The notes under the pieces were generated by a model. It had not been told where the DNA came from. It made no database searches and saw only the letters and a list, made by a program, of their open reading frames with translations. The position numbers were made by a program, and so were the translations under genes. DNA of 64,000 bases from Breviolum minutum Mf 1.05b.01 (taxonomy: Eukaryota; Sar; Dinophyceae; Suessiales; Symbiodiniaceae): contig DF239031.1 of assembly GCA_000507305.1 (NCBI GenBank), positions 62,001 to 126,000 of the forward strand. Reading direction: 5' to 3'. The number at the start of each line of letters is the position of its first letter. The stretch's first letter is position 1. This document shows, one piece after another, positions 32,009 through 41,609 of this stretch.

Positions 32009-32430
32009 GCGAGAGCAGAAGAGATGGTTTGGGTTGGACTCTCAGCAGTTCAAGACCCTATGTTCCAGAAGGTCTTTACCCGGTTTGCAGATTTGGCCTG
32101 GAGCATCTACAAGATCACGACCGGATTCATGCATCTTCAAGCGTGATGCAGGCATGCGAGACGGTGCAGAAACTGCATGAAAGGCTTCGCGAACAAGGAT
32201 TGATTGGACTTACGTTTGCTACTCCGACACGTCGGTCGCAGATAGCAAAGTCCAATGAGATTTCACAGATTCCAGAGCCCAGGGATATCCCTCTGCCACG
32301 GTTTGGGGCAAGATTGAGGCTGAGGAGGTGGGGGTGAGCGAGTCTTATGTGGATCTTTTGTCTAGAATGATGGAAGTGCCTCTGAAGAACCACTTTTATG
32401 CAGTATTTTGGGATTTCTTGCAGCCAAAAC
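32009..32430 (+). pseudogene. Intronless plus-strand gene copy, read in three successive frames
   Basis: Three abutting frames on the plus strand each read as protein: ARAEEMVWVGLSAVQDPMFQ KVFTRFADLAWSIYK (from about 32009), then ETVQKLHERLREQGLIGLTF ATPTRRSQIAKSNEISQ (about 32160-32270), then ATVWGKIEAEEVGVSESYVD LLSRMMEVPLKNHF (about 32295-32400). There is no space for introns between them, so two indels in an intron-free copy are the simplest explanation. It lies opposite to, and inside, the long minus-strand block, as expected for a retroposed insertion. Confidence 0.5.
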
Positions 32431-32629
32431 CTTACTGTAATTTAGATATTATATGTCTCACTACTTGTCATGTACTGTCATTTTGGACAAAGGTTTTGAA
32501 CGCTGCTGCTTTGAATATCCAAGCAAATTTTGCATGGCGGAAATGTCAGGGTTGTCTCCCCACAAAACTTGGGGTAGCCAGGCGTGAAAAATGAAACGGG
32601 CACAGAAGTGTAAGAAAAAACCTTCTTCA

Positions 32630-34290
32630 CAGTGAAATGGAATGACTGTTTATAACGTTTGTGACACTAACATCATGCAAGTTCTCAAAAGTCCAAGGCA
32701 CGAGAAACAGCTTCCACTCCTGGTTGGCCACTGTTTGGTCCTCGGCTGTCCAGTGTTGGAACTTGACAGCACTGTGTAAAAGAAAGTTCAATACAAATCC
32801 GAAGTACCAAAGCCATCCCGACTCCCAAACCGGGGAACCCCAAAATGCACTGTAATTTTTTCCTAGCGTCGGTAGTGCCATCTCTCCTTGTTGCAGAGAC
32901 CAAGTAAAGGGTAGTGCCGGCCGTGCGGCCTGGCACCTTAGCCTCGATGTTGTAGAGTTTGAGCAGATCATCAACTCGTTCAGGTTCATTGATCCATGGG
33001 GGCAACTCTTCAACTTTTACCTTTTCAGGCGATGGTCTTGCAGCATGTCGTACCACATTCCTGTCGTACCTTGTCAGCATCAGGGGGTCATGGTGTATGT
33101 GTGTGTGTGCGTGGAAAACTATGTATTGGCAGCATGATGATCATAGCATTCCCAAAACATACGGGGCATTCTTCATAATGCCTAGAGACTTGGAATCAAA
33201 GTCGCTCAGCAAATTTCTCCAATCAGGGCCATGCACCACATCATCTGCATGACCTTAGCTAAGAAAGAGAAGAACACAAGTTGTGAAGTTAAGAACCGCA
33301 TGCTGTAGATGAATTGGTTGTAAATGTTGTTGCCAAGAAGCGGCTTCGGATGTTTGCTGGCAAATTCACCTTGTACTTTGATGAGAAGTCCTTTCCCTTT
33401 GGATTTGCAATTTCAACCTGAACCAATTTGAACTCAAAGTCCGTGAGCTTGCATTGATCTGGTGGTTCTTCTGGCGTTGCCTCATACTTTCTGATGTTCT
33501 TGCCCATGCAGTGATTGTTTGACTTCCATGCCTTCAGGGCACAAGTCTTGAAAGTGTGTCATGTTGATTTCGGTGTGAAATGAAAGTGATGCTTAATGCT
33601 TGAAAAGTAAATCTCCTCAAAGAGCTCAACTGCCATCACTTTCTTGCACCATTCCACTGCGGCCGCATTCTTGCTGAGGCTGAAGGAGCGAGCACGCCAT
33701 CCATCCATAGTACCAGTCCAGCTCGGAGGGACGGGGCAGGATGGTCACAATGAATGGAGTTTTCATGCTAGCGCTCATGTAGCTGTAGCTTTTCAAGATT
33801 AGGTGTTATTACTTAGCATCATCATATTTTCTAATGACTTTGATGTCATTCATCAACTTGATGCCACATGATTACATCACTCTCAAGATGCCAGAGCCCA
33901 ACCGCACCTACACACAAACATGGACAGCACAGCAAACAACCCTACGCCAAGTTGCTTCAGGCACACTCTTTCCAAATGAGCATCATAAGGCGTCAGGTTG
34001 ACCACTGCCACACACTTGGAAGGCAATGATGCTTTCTTCAACACACCTTCTAGGATGGCAACAGGGAAATCTGGCCCTGCAAGATACTGTGCAGCTTCCT
34101 GGTACTCGGAGAATGACCTGCCAGGCAAAAGCGTGAGAGGAGCCAAAAGCATGGCTGAAACACAAGGTGCAAGTTCAACATACCCTGCCTGCATTCCTGA
34201 GTCAGGGGTAGGCCATCTGCATCGGCAGGGACCACATACTTGGACTCTGGCCAGAAAGGGATCCTCGAAGTTGGAGCCCTGCCACAAGGT
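32630..34290 (-). CDS. Minus-strand multi-exon gene segment, unknown function
   Basis: Exons by coding character, from 3' to 5' along the window. About 32680-32790: VKFQHWTAEDQTVANQEWKL. About 32930-33080: PSPEKVKVEELPPWINEPER VDDLLKLYNIEAKV. About 33130-33250: DDVVHGPDWRNLLSDFDSKS. About 33300-33507: DQCKLTDFEFKLVQVEIANP. About 33600-33715: MDGWRARSFSLSKNAAAVEW. About 33925-34120: SFSEYQEAAQYLAGPDFPVA. About 34190-34250: SKYVVPADADGLPLTQECRQ. All share strand and codon bias. I recognise no domain. Splice phases were not fully worked out. Confidence 0.5.
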
Positions 34291-34389
34291 ATGCCTAACT
34301 CACTTCAGCACAACCTTGTGAAATTAGACTAGCGATGTTTAGGAAAGCTTTGAATCATCAGTCAGTACCGAATACTTATCAATACTTGC

Positions 34390-35250
34390 TTGGAACCGCT
34401 CCGTGCCTGTCCAACAAGAGCTGGCAGTCTCGGAAGCAATTGCCCTCCTCTGTTGCTTGGTCAAAAACCAGCCACGCTGGAAAAACCAATGACACCTTCT
34501 TGCTTTGAGGCCTTCCGTCCATATGAATAGATATGGCATAGTTGCTCAACCCTTTCATGTCCATTTTATCCTCGAAGCGTCTGACCTGAGGAAGGTAGCT
34601 GTGACATCAAACATGTTGTCCTTCCAAATGAGGTTGGCTTCAAAATCAGGGTTGCCTCACCGGAACTCTTAGAACACTTATCACTTAGGGGGTCAGAGTG
34701 AGAATGGAACTTTGATTTCAAATCTCACGAGAAATCCTGGCCTCATTTTTCAAAGTGTTGCCCACACGCTCCGAAGTGCACACCGGGGCTGTCACGAAAG
34801 CAACACTGTGAGAACTCCTACGAGACAAAATCCGCTGTATAGTCTCCATGGATTGGTCCAATTCCTTGGACGAGACCCTTCCCAACTTCGTGCAGTCCAA
34901 CATCACAACGACGCCAGCACTTTCAGCCACTGCGTCGTCCAGGAACTGCCAGGGCCAGCAATTGATGACTCTATGTTGGAGTGGCAAAATCAGTGGGTCA
35001 GTTTTACCATTTGATTTTTCGACTTTCAATAAGTTGATGACTTGATTTTGAAAGAAGATGCTATGATATGTCACTTGTTGGCTAAGCAAGCCTTGTCCAG
35101 CCCACTGGTCTGGTTGGAGTCCTTCATTGAAACAAAGTTGTGATTCTTTGTCATAAAGGACTGGACAATGGAAGCACCAATCACATTCTGGTTCTTCAAG
35201 TGTGTGATCTTGGCCGACTGCTTGCTTCGCCTAAGGTAACCAAACCCGTA
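34390..35250 (-). CDS. Minus-strand exons: D-K-L-G-R motif region
   Basis: Exons at about 34390-34556 (GLSNYAISIHMDGRPQSKKV SLVFPAWLVFDQATE), 34600-34680 (DFEANLIWKDNMFDVTATFL), 34730-35000 (CWPWQFLDDAVAESAGVVVM LDCTKLGRVSSKELDQSMET, then HSVAFVTAPVCTSERVGN) and 35075-35250 (GYLRRSKQSAKITHLKNQNV IGASIV). The third has a Rossmann-like hydrophobic strand ending in LDCTKLGR. The first two abut in different frames near 34590 with no room for an intron, so an indel is likely there. Function unknown. Confidence 0.5.
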
Positions 35251-35309
35251 CACACTAGACAAATAAGCAGCTGCCAACAAAATGCATGCAGTGTGCAATC
35301 TACTGCTCA

Positions 35310-37035
35310 GTCAAGAGTCATGTTGCGATCTTCTGCATCAATCAATTGGCCCAGCGTCGCCACGTCGCGTGCCAACGCTAGACAGTCACGATCGAATGCA
35401 AGCCTCCCTCAGATCTAAAAAGGGTGGGGATGAACACTGGAAAAAAAGCACTACATGCTTACATTGAAACAATTTGACTGACCTTTGTGCAGCAAGGGCT
35501 CTGGCATCAGAAGAGAGGTCCTCAAGCCTTTGATCAGCCTCTTCAATTTCCAAAGCCTCACTAGGGATAGCATCCATCAATGATGTCAAGTGAATTCAAG
35601 TGACTAGTGGCAACTATAAATTGCACAAAAAAAGCCTCACCAAGCATACAGCTGTGTGTTAGAAAAAGACTTCCACCAAGTCACTCCGGCTGTTGTGCTT
35701 GTCTCTTCTGGCAGGCTTTCTTTCCAACAGCTCATGAGCGATGGATGGTAGGTGGGGTCCTTGAGGAGCAATGCCTCTTTTGCATCTGCATGGAAATCCC
35801 TTAGCTGCCAACATTTAAAGGTAACTTTCAGCGAACAGGATGATGTTTCCTAATTTTTCGTTCAGTCAGTTTTGATGAAACCTTATGTTTAGCCAGGGGT
35901 CCCTTCAATGCACCGGGTCCGGGCTGAATCCAATAGATCTTTTTCAAACAGCTTCAAACCATCGCCGGTGAGAGCTGCTTCCATTTCGTGAATCCTGACG
36001 TGACCCGTTTTTTTTTTAGAAGAGTTAGGACTGATTTTGAACCATTGAACCCGTTTGTTTGGTTTGCAACTCAAAAGAAAACGCGCTGAATTGATCATCA
36101 AGTTTCACCCAGGCCAAGAAGCAGCAAATCTCCACCTCTTGGTTCCACTCCGCCAGCCCCAGGCGCACTACCGTCTTGGACCCAGCACGTTGCAGACTCA
36201 CTGCGTGGACTCTCAGAATCCCTTGGCTTTTCAATGTATGACATGATTTCAGGTTCAACATTCGAACACTAAAGACTCTTCTATAAAATGAAATCATACA
36301 AGGTCCTGCAGGCAAGGTGCTTTGCAAAAAGAATTCTTGTTTGTACTCATCAACTTCCAAGATGGAGTGCCAAGAAGGGCTAGAAACCCGTGAGGCGCCA
36401 CCCAGAAGCCAACGCCCATCCAATAGTGTAGCTTGATTGAAGGCACACATCTCCCATTTGTGACAATGGAGATGCTTCTCAAGCATGAGCCAGCATGCAT
36501 CGCTGACCCCGACCTGAGCAAAACTGTTATGAGTTTCATCACACAACAAAAGTCATCCGAGGCCAGTGAAAAGCATTAAGGCTTCGTCATCATCGTCAAG
36601 ATTCAGAGGCATGGGTGATGGGATGTGTGGTGACTTTCAATCAAACAGCCGAGGTGCTTTGAACGCGAAAAGTTGTTCAGCTGAGTCATTTGGAATCTGA
36701 TACGCCATGTTGGTTGCTGCTGCACCATATGCATTGTGCTCTGCAATCGCCTTCATCCATGCTGCATACCTAGCATGAGTAAACGCTATGCAATGGCCAA
36801 GTGCTGGACAATTTCAAACATTGTTTGACTAAATGTAAGCGTGATACAATTGCTCCTTGAACGGCAGAGTCTTGTCTTCTTCTTCAACAAGCTGTTGCGC
36901 CCGCTTGTTGAACATAAGAGCCTTTTGTAAGCAATTCTTCCTGGTCCTTGATGCTTGTTGCTCTGATGTCTGAAGCCTTCGCCACATATACAGCGCTTCG
37001 TTGGGCTCTTCCCAAATATACACTGCAACCGTCAA
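35310..37035 (-). CDS. Minus-strand exons of unknown protein
   Basis: Coding-like pieces. About 35310-35395: DCLALARDVATLGQLIDAED. 35490-35585: MDAIPSEALEIEEADQRLED. 35640-35815: FHADAKEALLLKDPTYHPSL. 35890-36000: MEAALTGDGLKLFEKDLLDS. 36070-36200: SKTVVRLGLAEWNQEVEICC. 36310-36530: WEMCAFNQATLLDGRWLLGG. 36560-36605: PLNLDDDDEALMLFTGLG. 36650-36770: YAAWMKAIAEHNAYGAAATN. 36830-37035: VYIWEEPNEALYMWRRLQTS and KALMFNKRAQQLVEEEDKTL. Consistent strand and codon bias. No domain recognised. Probably parts of one large gene. Confidence 0.45.
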
Positions 37036-37039
37036 CGCT

Positions 37040-37537
37040 GTTTGCAGCCACCTGGCAGGAAAGGAACAACAGTGCGCAGAAGCTTAAGGTGCAGTGTCTT
37101 TGGATATGGGGGATAAGGTGTTAAAACAATGGGAAACACAGGGTTGCCATTCTGCGTCACCCTTTTGGTCTTAAAAATCAAGGTTTGGCGGAGGTGAACC
37201 TTTGGCCCAAACCATCACCCTTTGAAGCCCCATAATAACTTGTGAGGTTTATCTACTGATGCATCCATAAACTAAATATCATCAAATATCAACGCCAGAT
37301 TGCCTTAAAAGATCTTAAAGTATTGCGACCCATGTTGCGCAAACCACATGACATGTCAGAACTGAGTTGCGACCCTCCCAGAAAAGCGCAAAGGACGAAC
37401 CTTTGACCCAAAGGTTCACCCCCAAGCCGGCCCTGCAATTTGTTAAAAAAAGGCGACCCAGATTGACCAAACCCACAAATTTAACAAACCGCCAGCTTCG
37501 CTCCAATGATAACTTCAAACTCAGATTGCCTCAAGTG
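37040..37537. other. No supported exon
   Basis: Contains scattered CAACCTTTGGNCCAAA-like and CCCAGATTG motifs that foreshadow the repeat at 37538. Probably intron. Confidence 0.4.
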
Positions 37538-38054
37538 ACGAACCTTTGGACCAAACCCTCACCCCCAGATTGCCTCCAGTGAGAAAACTTCACCCCCTGA
37601 TTGCCTCAAGGGACGAACCTTTGGACCAAACCCTCACCCCCCGATTGTCTCCAGTGAGAAAACTTCATGCCCAGATTGACCTTTGGACCAAAACTTCACC
37701 CCCAGATTGTCTCCAGTGAGAAGGCTCTCTGGCAGAGTGGCGTTCCAGTCAATCTGGCAGATAAGCTCCAGATTATATTCAAGGCAATCTGGCAGNACGA
37801 ACCTTTGGACCAAACCCTCACCCCCAGATTGCCTCCAGTGAGAAAACTTCACCCCCAGATTGCCTCAAGGGACGAACCTTTGGACCAAACCCTCACCCCC
37901 AGATTGTCTCCAGTGAGAAAACTTCATGCCCAGATTGACCTTTGGACCAAAACTTCACCCCCAGATTGTCTCCAGTGAGAAGGCTCTCTGGCAGAGTGGC
38001 GTTCCAGTCAATCTGGCAGATAAGCTCCAGATTATATTCAAGGCAATCTGGCAG
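37538..38054. repeat. 258-bp direct duplication split by a single N
   Basis: 37538-37795 and 37797-38054 are both 258 bases and differ at only about two positions. They are separated by one N at 37796. Each copy is itself built of CCCCCAGATTG(C/T)CTCCAGTGAGAA subunits and ends in the same GGCAATCTGGCAG. Equal length and a lone N suggest two overlapping assembly ends joined without merging, although a true tandem copy is possible. Confidence 0.9.
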
Positions 38055-38339
38055 ATTATATTGCAAAATGAATTTAGTCAGTCAGATAATAAACAAGTGG
38101 CCACCACAAGTTTAGAAGGACCAGGGATAATGTGGCAATAAATTGATAGCACAAAGCCAAATTCACATCATCAGCTATAAGCTCAAAATTGATCCATTGC
38201 TGATTTTTGATTTTTCAATCTCCTTTCAATAGAACCTAAGTCTGATTTTGATGATCCCAAAAGATCTAAACCTTACACTAACCAAACATTGAACTAAGTA
38301 CCGAAGATATTCTTGGGTAATCTTGTGGATTAGTGCTGC

Positions 38340-38760
38340 CATGGCCTAGGACCCTAGGAAGTAAAGTGAGGAGCACCTTACAAAGTCCTTCTTGACATCT
38401 TCCTGGGCTTGGACTTGGTCCTTGTTGAGATATGACCACATGGCCCCGAAGTAGAGCATGCTCAGTCGTCCTAATCCTTTTGTGCATTGCAATGAAGCCT
38501 CAGTTAAAAAGAACAATTAGCCACATGTGTTGCAGAAACATGTTGTAATTGCTCGGTGTGAAAAATCACCAAAGAATCCAAGCAGCTGTTTGCCCAGGAT
38601 TAGTTTTGCGTTGAACTTCCTTGACTTCCATGGGCTCTCTAAGATGTTGATAACCGTTGAAGAAGATATCGCTAGCAGTCATTCTCCAACTGGGAAGCAG
38701 CGGAAAGCCGTCATCCGGGGTCTTGTAGATCAGCGAAGTCAAAGGTACGTTGAACACCTT
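38340..38760 (-). CDS. Minus-strand exons (…LSMLYFGAMWSYLN…)
   Basis: Exon about 38345-38470 reads GRLSMLYFGAMWSYLNKDQV and QAQEDVKKDFVRCSSLYFL. Exon about 38570-38760 reads VFNVPLTSLIYKTPDDGFPL, then LPSWRMTASDIFFNGYQHLR. Both have clear coding character and probably belong to the gene downstream (3') of the methyltransferase domain on the same strand. No domain recognised. Confidence 0.45.
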
Positions 38761-38829
38761 TCCCTTCTCAGCTGCCTTAGATAATAGGCAGAAGATGAAA
38801 GAAGTTAGATGACATCTTGAGGATTTTTT

Positions 38830-39100
38830 GATTTACATAATAAATGTTAAGTTCAAGCTACTGGCAAAGTGCAAGGGCCAGGAGCTTCATCCCACAGATC
38901 AGATCGTATCCACCCCATCATGGCATCCATGAAGCCCGGATGCATTTTGTAAACCACTAGCTGGGCAGGGTGCACTCCTTCAGTCTGCATCTTCCTCAGA
39001 ATTGGAGATATATAAGAGATTCAAGGTTCAAATGATTTAATTTGGGATTCTTGTTGAACACTCTCATACCCATACTGACCAATAAAGTTTGAATCAAAGG
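38830..39100. other. No supported exon
   Basis: Intron-like. A possible short minus exon near 38890-38990 was not resolved. Confidence 0.35.
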
Positions 39101-39104
39101 TTCT

Positions 39105-39205
39105 CAACAGCTGCCAGCACCAAGTCGCACCATGGCTTTGTTTTTCCAGGGGATGATCGCTTCATCCTGTGCAACCTGTTCCAGTTCTCCCTTGAGATCA
39201 AAATT
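39105..39205 (-). CDS. Minus-strand exon (NFDLKGELEQVAQDEAIIPW…)
   Basis: After a GCACAG acceptor the frame reads NFDLKGELEQVAQDEAIIPW then KNKAMVRLGAGS. Immediately upstream in another frame LRILVQNAEEKQNAVLR is also plausible. Follows the methyltransferase exons on the same strand. Confidence 0.4.
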
Positions 39206-39449
39206 CTGTGCGCAGGACTGCATTCTGTTTTTCTTCTGCGTTTTGGACTAAGATTCGCAGCCTGATCACAATACTGTTGCAAACACATTGCAAAAAAGTA
39301 TTCCGTGCTTTTTTTGATTGCTGGGCAGTATCTCTGCATGCAGGAATTACAGATCAGCATCATGGTTGCAGCAACAGGTTGAAGAGGACAGTTGAACCAA
39401 ATCTTAACTCTGTGAATGCTTCTGTTATTAAGCTTTGAATTTTCTCAGC

Positions 39450-41391
39450 TGATCCGGTCAAAGGACAATGCACAACAAAATAAAACACTGCCAATGCATG
39501 CTACATTCATGGCATTTCCTGCCATTCGGCAAATTGATGAATTGGGAATACCATCTAGGTCCAGTTTAAATAAAGAGCTTTGCCTCGCTTGCTTTTCGGT
39601 GCAAGGAAGGCAGTGGGTCACCAACATCTCCTTTGGAGAAAGGAATCTCCCATGGTCCTGCAGGCCAGGTTTTTCAAGTGGACAGTGATGCCTTGGTTAA
39701 AACACGTGACACCCATTATTGCAAAGTAATTTACAATGCGTTACCAAGTGTGCTGCACTAGCATCCTGACTATAAATCTTCCCAGAACTTGTCGTCAAAG
39801 TGGGCAGTGAACCATCTGCAAGCTCACCACGAGGCCGATTGACAGTTTGATTGAGATCGCAGAACTTCTTGCTGGTGTACTCCTTGTAGTCCTGCAAGGT
39901 CGCAGCCTCAGAAACAGCAGTGCGTTTTGAAGCTAATTGAATCATTTAAGATAGTGGTTTCAACAACATTGGTTAATAGCTAGTCACAGCATGCCAGGCC
40001 ATCCAAGAAACTTTGCTGGAAGACAAAACATCCTTGGACAAACCCAAATAGTAGTAGTCACCAGCTGTCAAAATAGGCCTCGCCTTCAACGCACTGATAA
40101 AGGTGGAAAGGGTCCACGGCGCCACCCATTGCACCAACTCAGATCGATAGGCAACAATGAACACCCTGGGCCTGACAGTTGTAACAGCCACCAAAGCTAA
40201 AATGAAGTCAGAGACGTTTTGAAATGAAGTGACCCCTTGGTGAGAGTGCAAGCTTAACCCACTCGCCTTGCGCAGCCCATGCCAAAGATTCTCGGATCAA
40301 TCACGCAACTATCAAATGACCATTGCTGCCCCAGCTTGTTCAGCTCTTTCTTGACAAGCTCCACCAAATACTCAGGGACATTCTCGATGACCACCACGCG
40401 GAAATTGGACTTTCGCAAACGCCGGTAAAACTTTGTGTGCAGCTTCCAACTTGCTCCATTAGTTTGCATCCTTCTACCCATTTTAGAAAAATCCACGCAC
40501 ACTGGGCCTCAGATAGATACAAGAGATAGCCAGCGTGTCCAATGATTAACTGCAAGAGTTTTGACACCCAAAGAGTGACAGCTTGAATCCTACTCAAGAA
40601 GTCCGCAGAAGGCGATTAAAAAAGGCAAGTGAGCAAGCCGGCTTGCTGAGGTCAGCACCCGAAACATTGACTGCGATGCCTGAGCTCGCAATTGCTGAAG
40701 GCGTGCTCAATGTGTTTGCAATCAGGGTTAAAGTTTAAATCCTTAGTCAAAACAATCTGTAGCTAAGAAGCGTTCTTCATCAGATCGTTGCCGTGGGTCC
40801 ACTTTGCATCGCTTTTGGTGAGCCACGCAATATGCATGGGTGCCCCCCAACTTCATGACGTCCGGAAACAAACATCCACCGAGCATTCCATAGGTAGACA
40901 ACAGCACCTTTTGACAATGTGGATCACATTCACATGCATCATGCAATACCACATGTTCCACCGCACCCGAGGTGCCCAAAAGCTTGAAGGTAGCATTCTG
41001 CAAGGCAAGAGCAGCCTGTGGTGAAGGGGCTCTACTAGGGACAGCGTGACAACCAAAAGACAAGTTTCAGTCAGCGAGGGCAATGAATAGTCAAGCACTT
41101 TTTTGAATGGAGACCCACCTGCTCAGCACAACCAACACCAGAGAAGGTAGTGCTTAGTGTCCACTGCCATTTTGCAAGCCTCTCTTTAAGATACTGTTCA
41201 CCAAAATGAACCGCAGCTCTTTGAATGAATTTAGTCGCCCAATCAAAGGTTGCTTCCACTGAGTCAAACCCCGTTGGATCGGAGGCAGTGGCCATTGGCA
41301 CAGTGCACTTCTGGAAGTATCGCCTTGCCGACAGAAACAATGCGGTTGGGCCATTGGGACTTGGCATGCAAGGCAAATCCGATCGTAAATC
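39450..41391 (-). CDS. C5 cytosine DNA methyltransferase catalytic domain (multi-exon)
   Basis: Minus-strand exons carry the ordered motifs of the C5-MTase family. 41391-41119 (91 codons, phase 0) ends in TLSTTFSGVGCAEQ (motif I, SAM binding). From 40997, after a 121-bp GT-AG intron: VEHVVLHDACECDPHCQKVL (motif II). About 40508-40267: CVDFSKMGRRMQ (motif IV catalytic Cys) and VVVIENVPEY (motif VI). A GC-AG intron (40172-40266) joins GMGCA to RPRVFIVAYRSEL (motif VIII). About 39940-39765: LNQTVNRPRGELADGSLPTL (motif IX). About 39640-39450: SPKEMLVTHC and ICRMAGNAMNVACIGSVL (motif X). The enzyme would methylate cytosine C5. The residue before the catalytic Cys is Val in the frame seen, not the usual Pro. 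No RT domain adjoins it. Coding exons continue on both sides. Confidence 0.88.
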
Positions 41392-41419
41392 CTGATTCTT
41401 AAAAATGCGTTGATGCATC

Positions 41420-41447
41420 AAATTAATCATCATCATCATCATCGTCG

Positions 41448-41490
<43 letters not shown>

Positions 41491-41602
41491 TCAAAATCAT
41501 CATTCAAAATCAAATCATCGTCATCATCAGCATCATAATCATCATCATCATCATCATCATTCCATCTCATCATCATCATCATCATCATCATCATCAATCA
41601 CA
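41420..41602. repeat. (ATC)n microsatellite
   Basis: Interrupted runs of ATC/ATCATC triplets over 180 bases, directly upstream (minus-strand sense) of the motif I exon. Intronic. Long Met or Asp runs in frames here are artefacts. Confidence 0.95.
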
Positions 41603-41609
41603 TCAAATC

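Noticed and set aside
41071-41490. Poly-Met N-terminus ahead of methyltransferase motif I
   Set aside because: Encoded by the (ATC)n repeat. A CAG acceptor at 41392 starts the real exon in phase.
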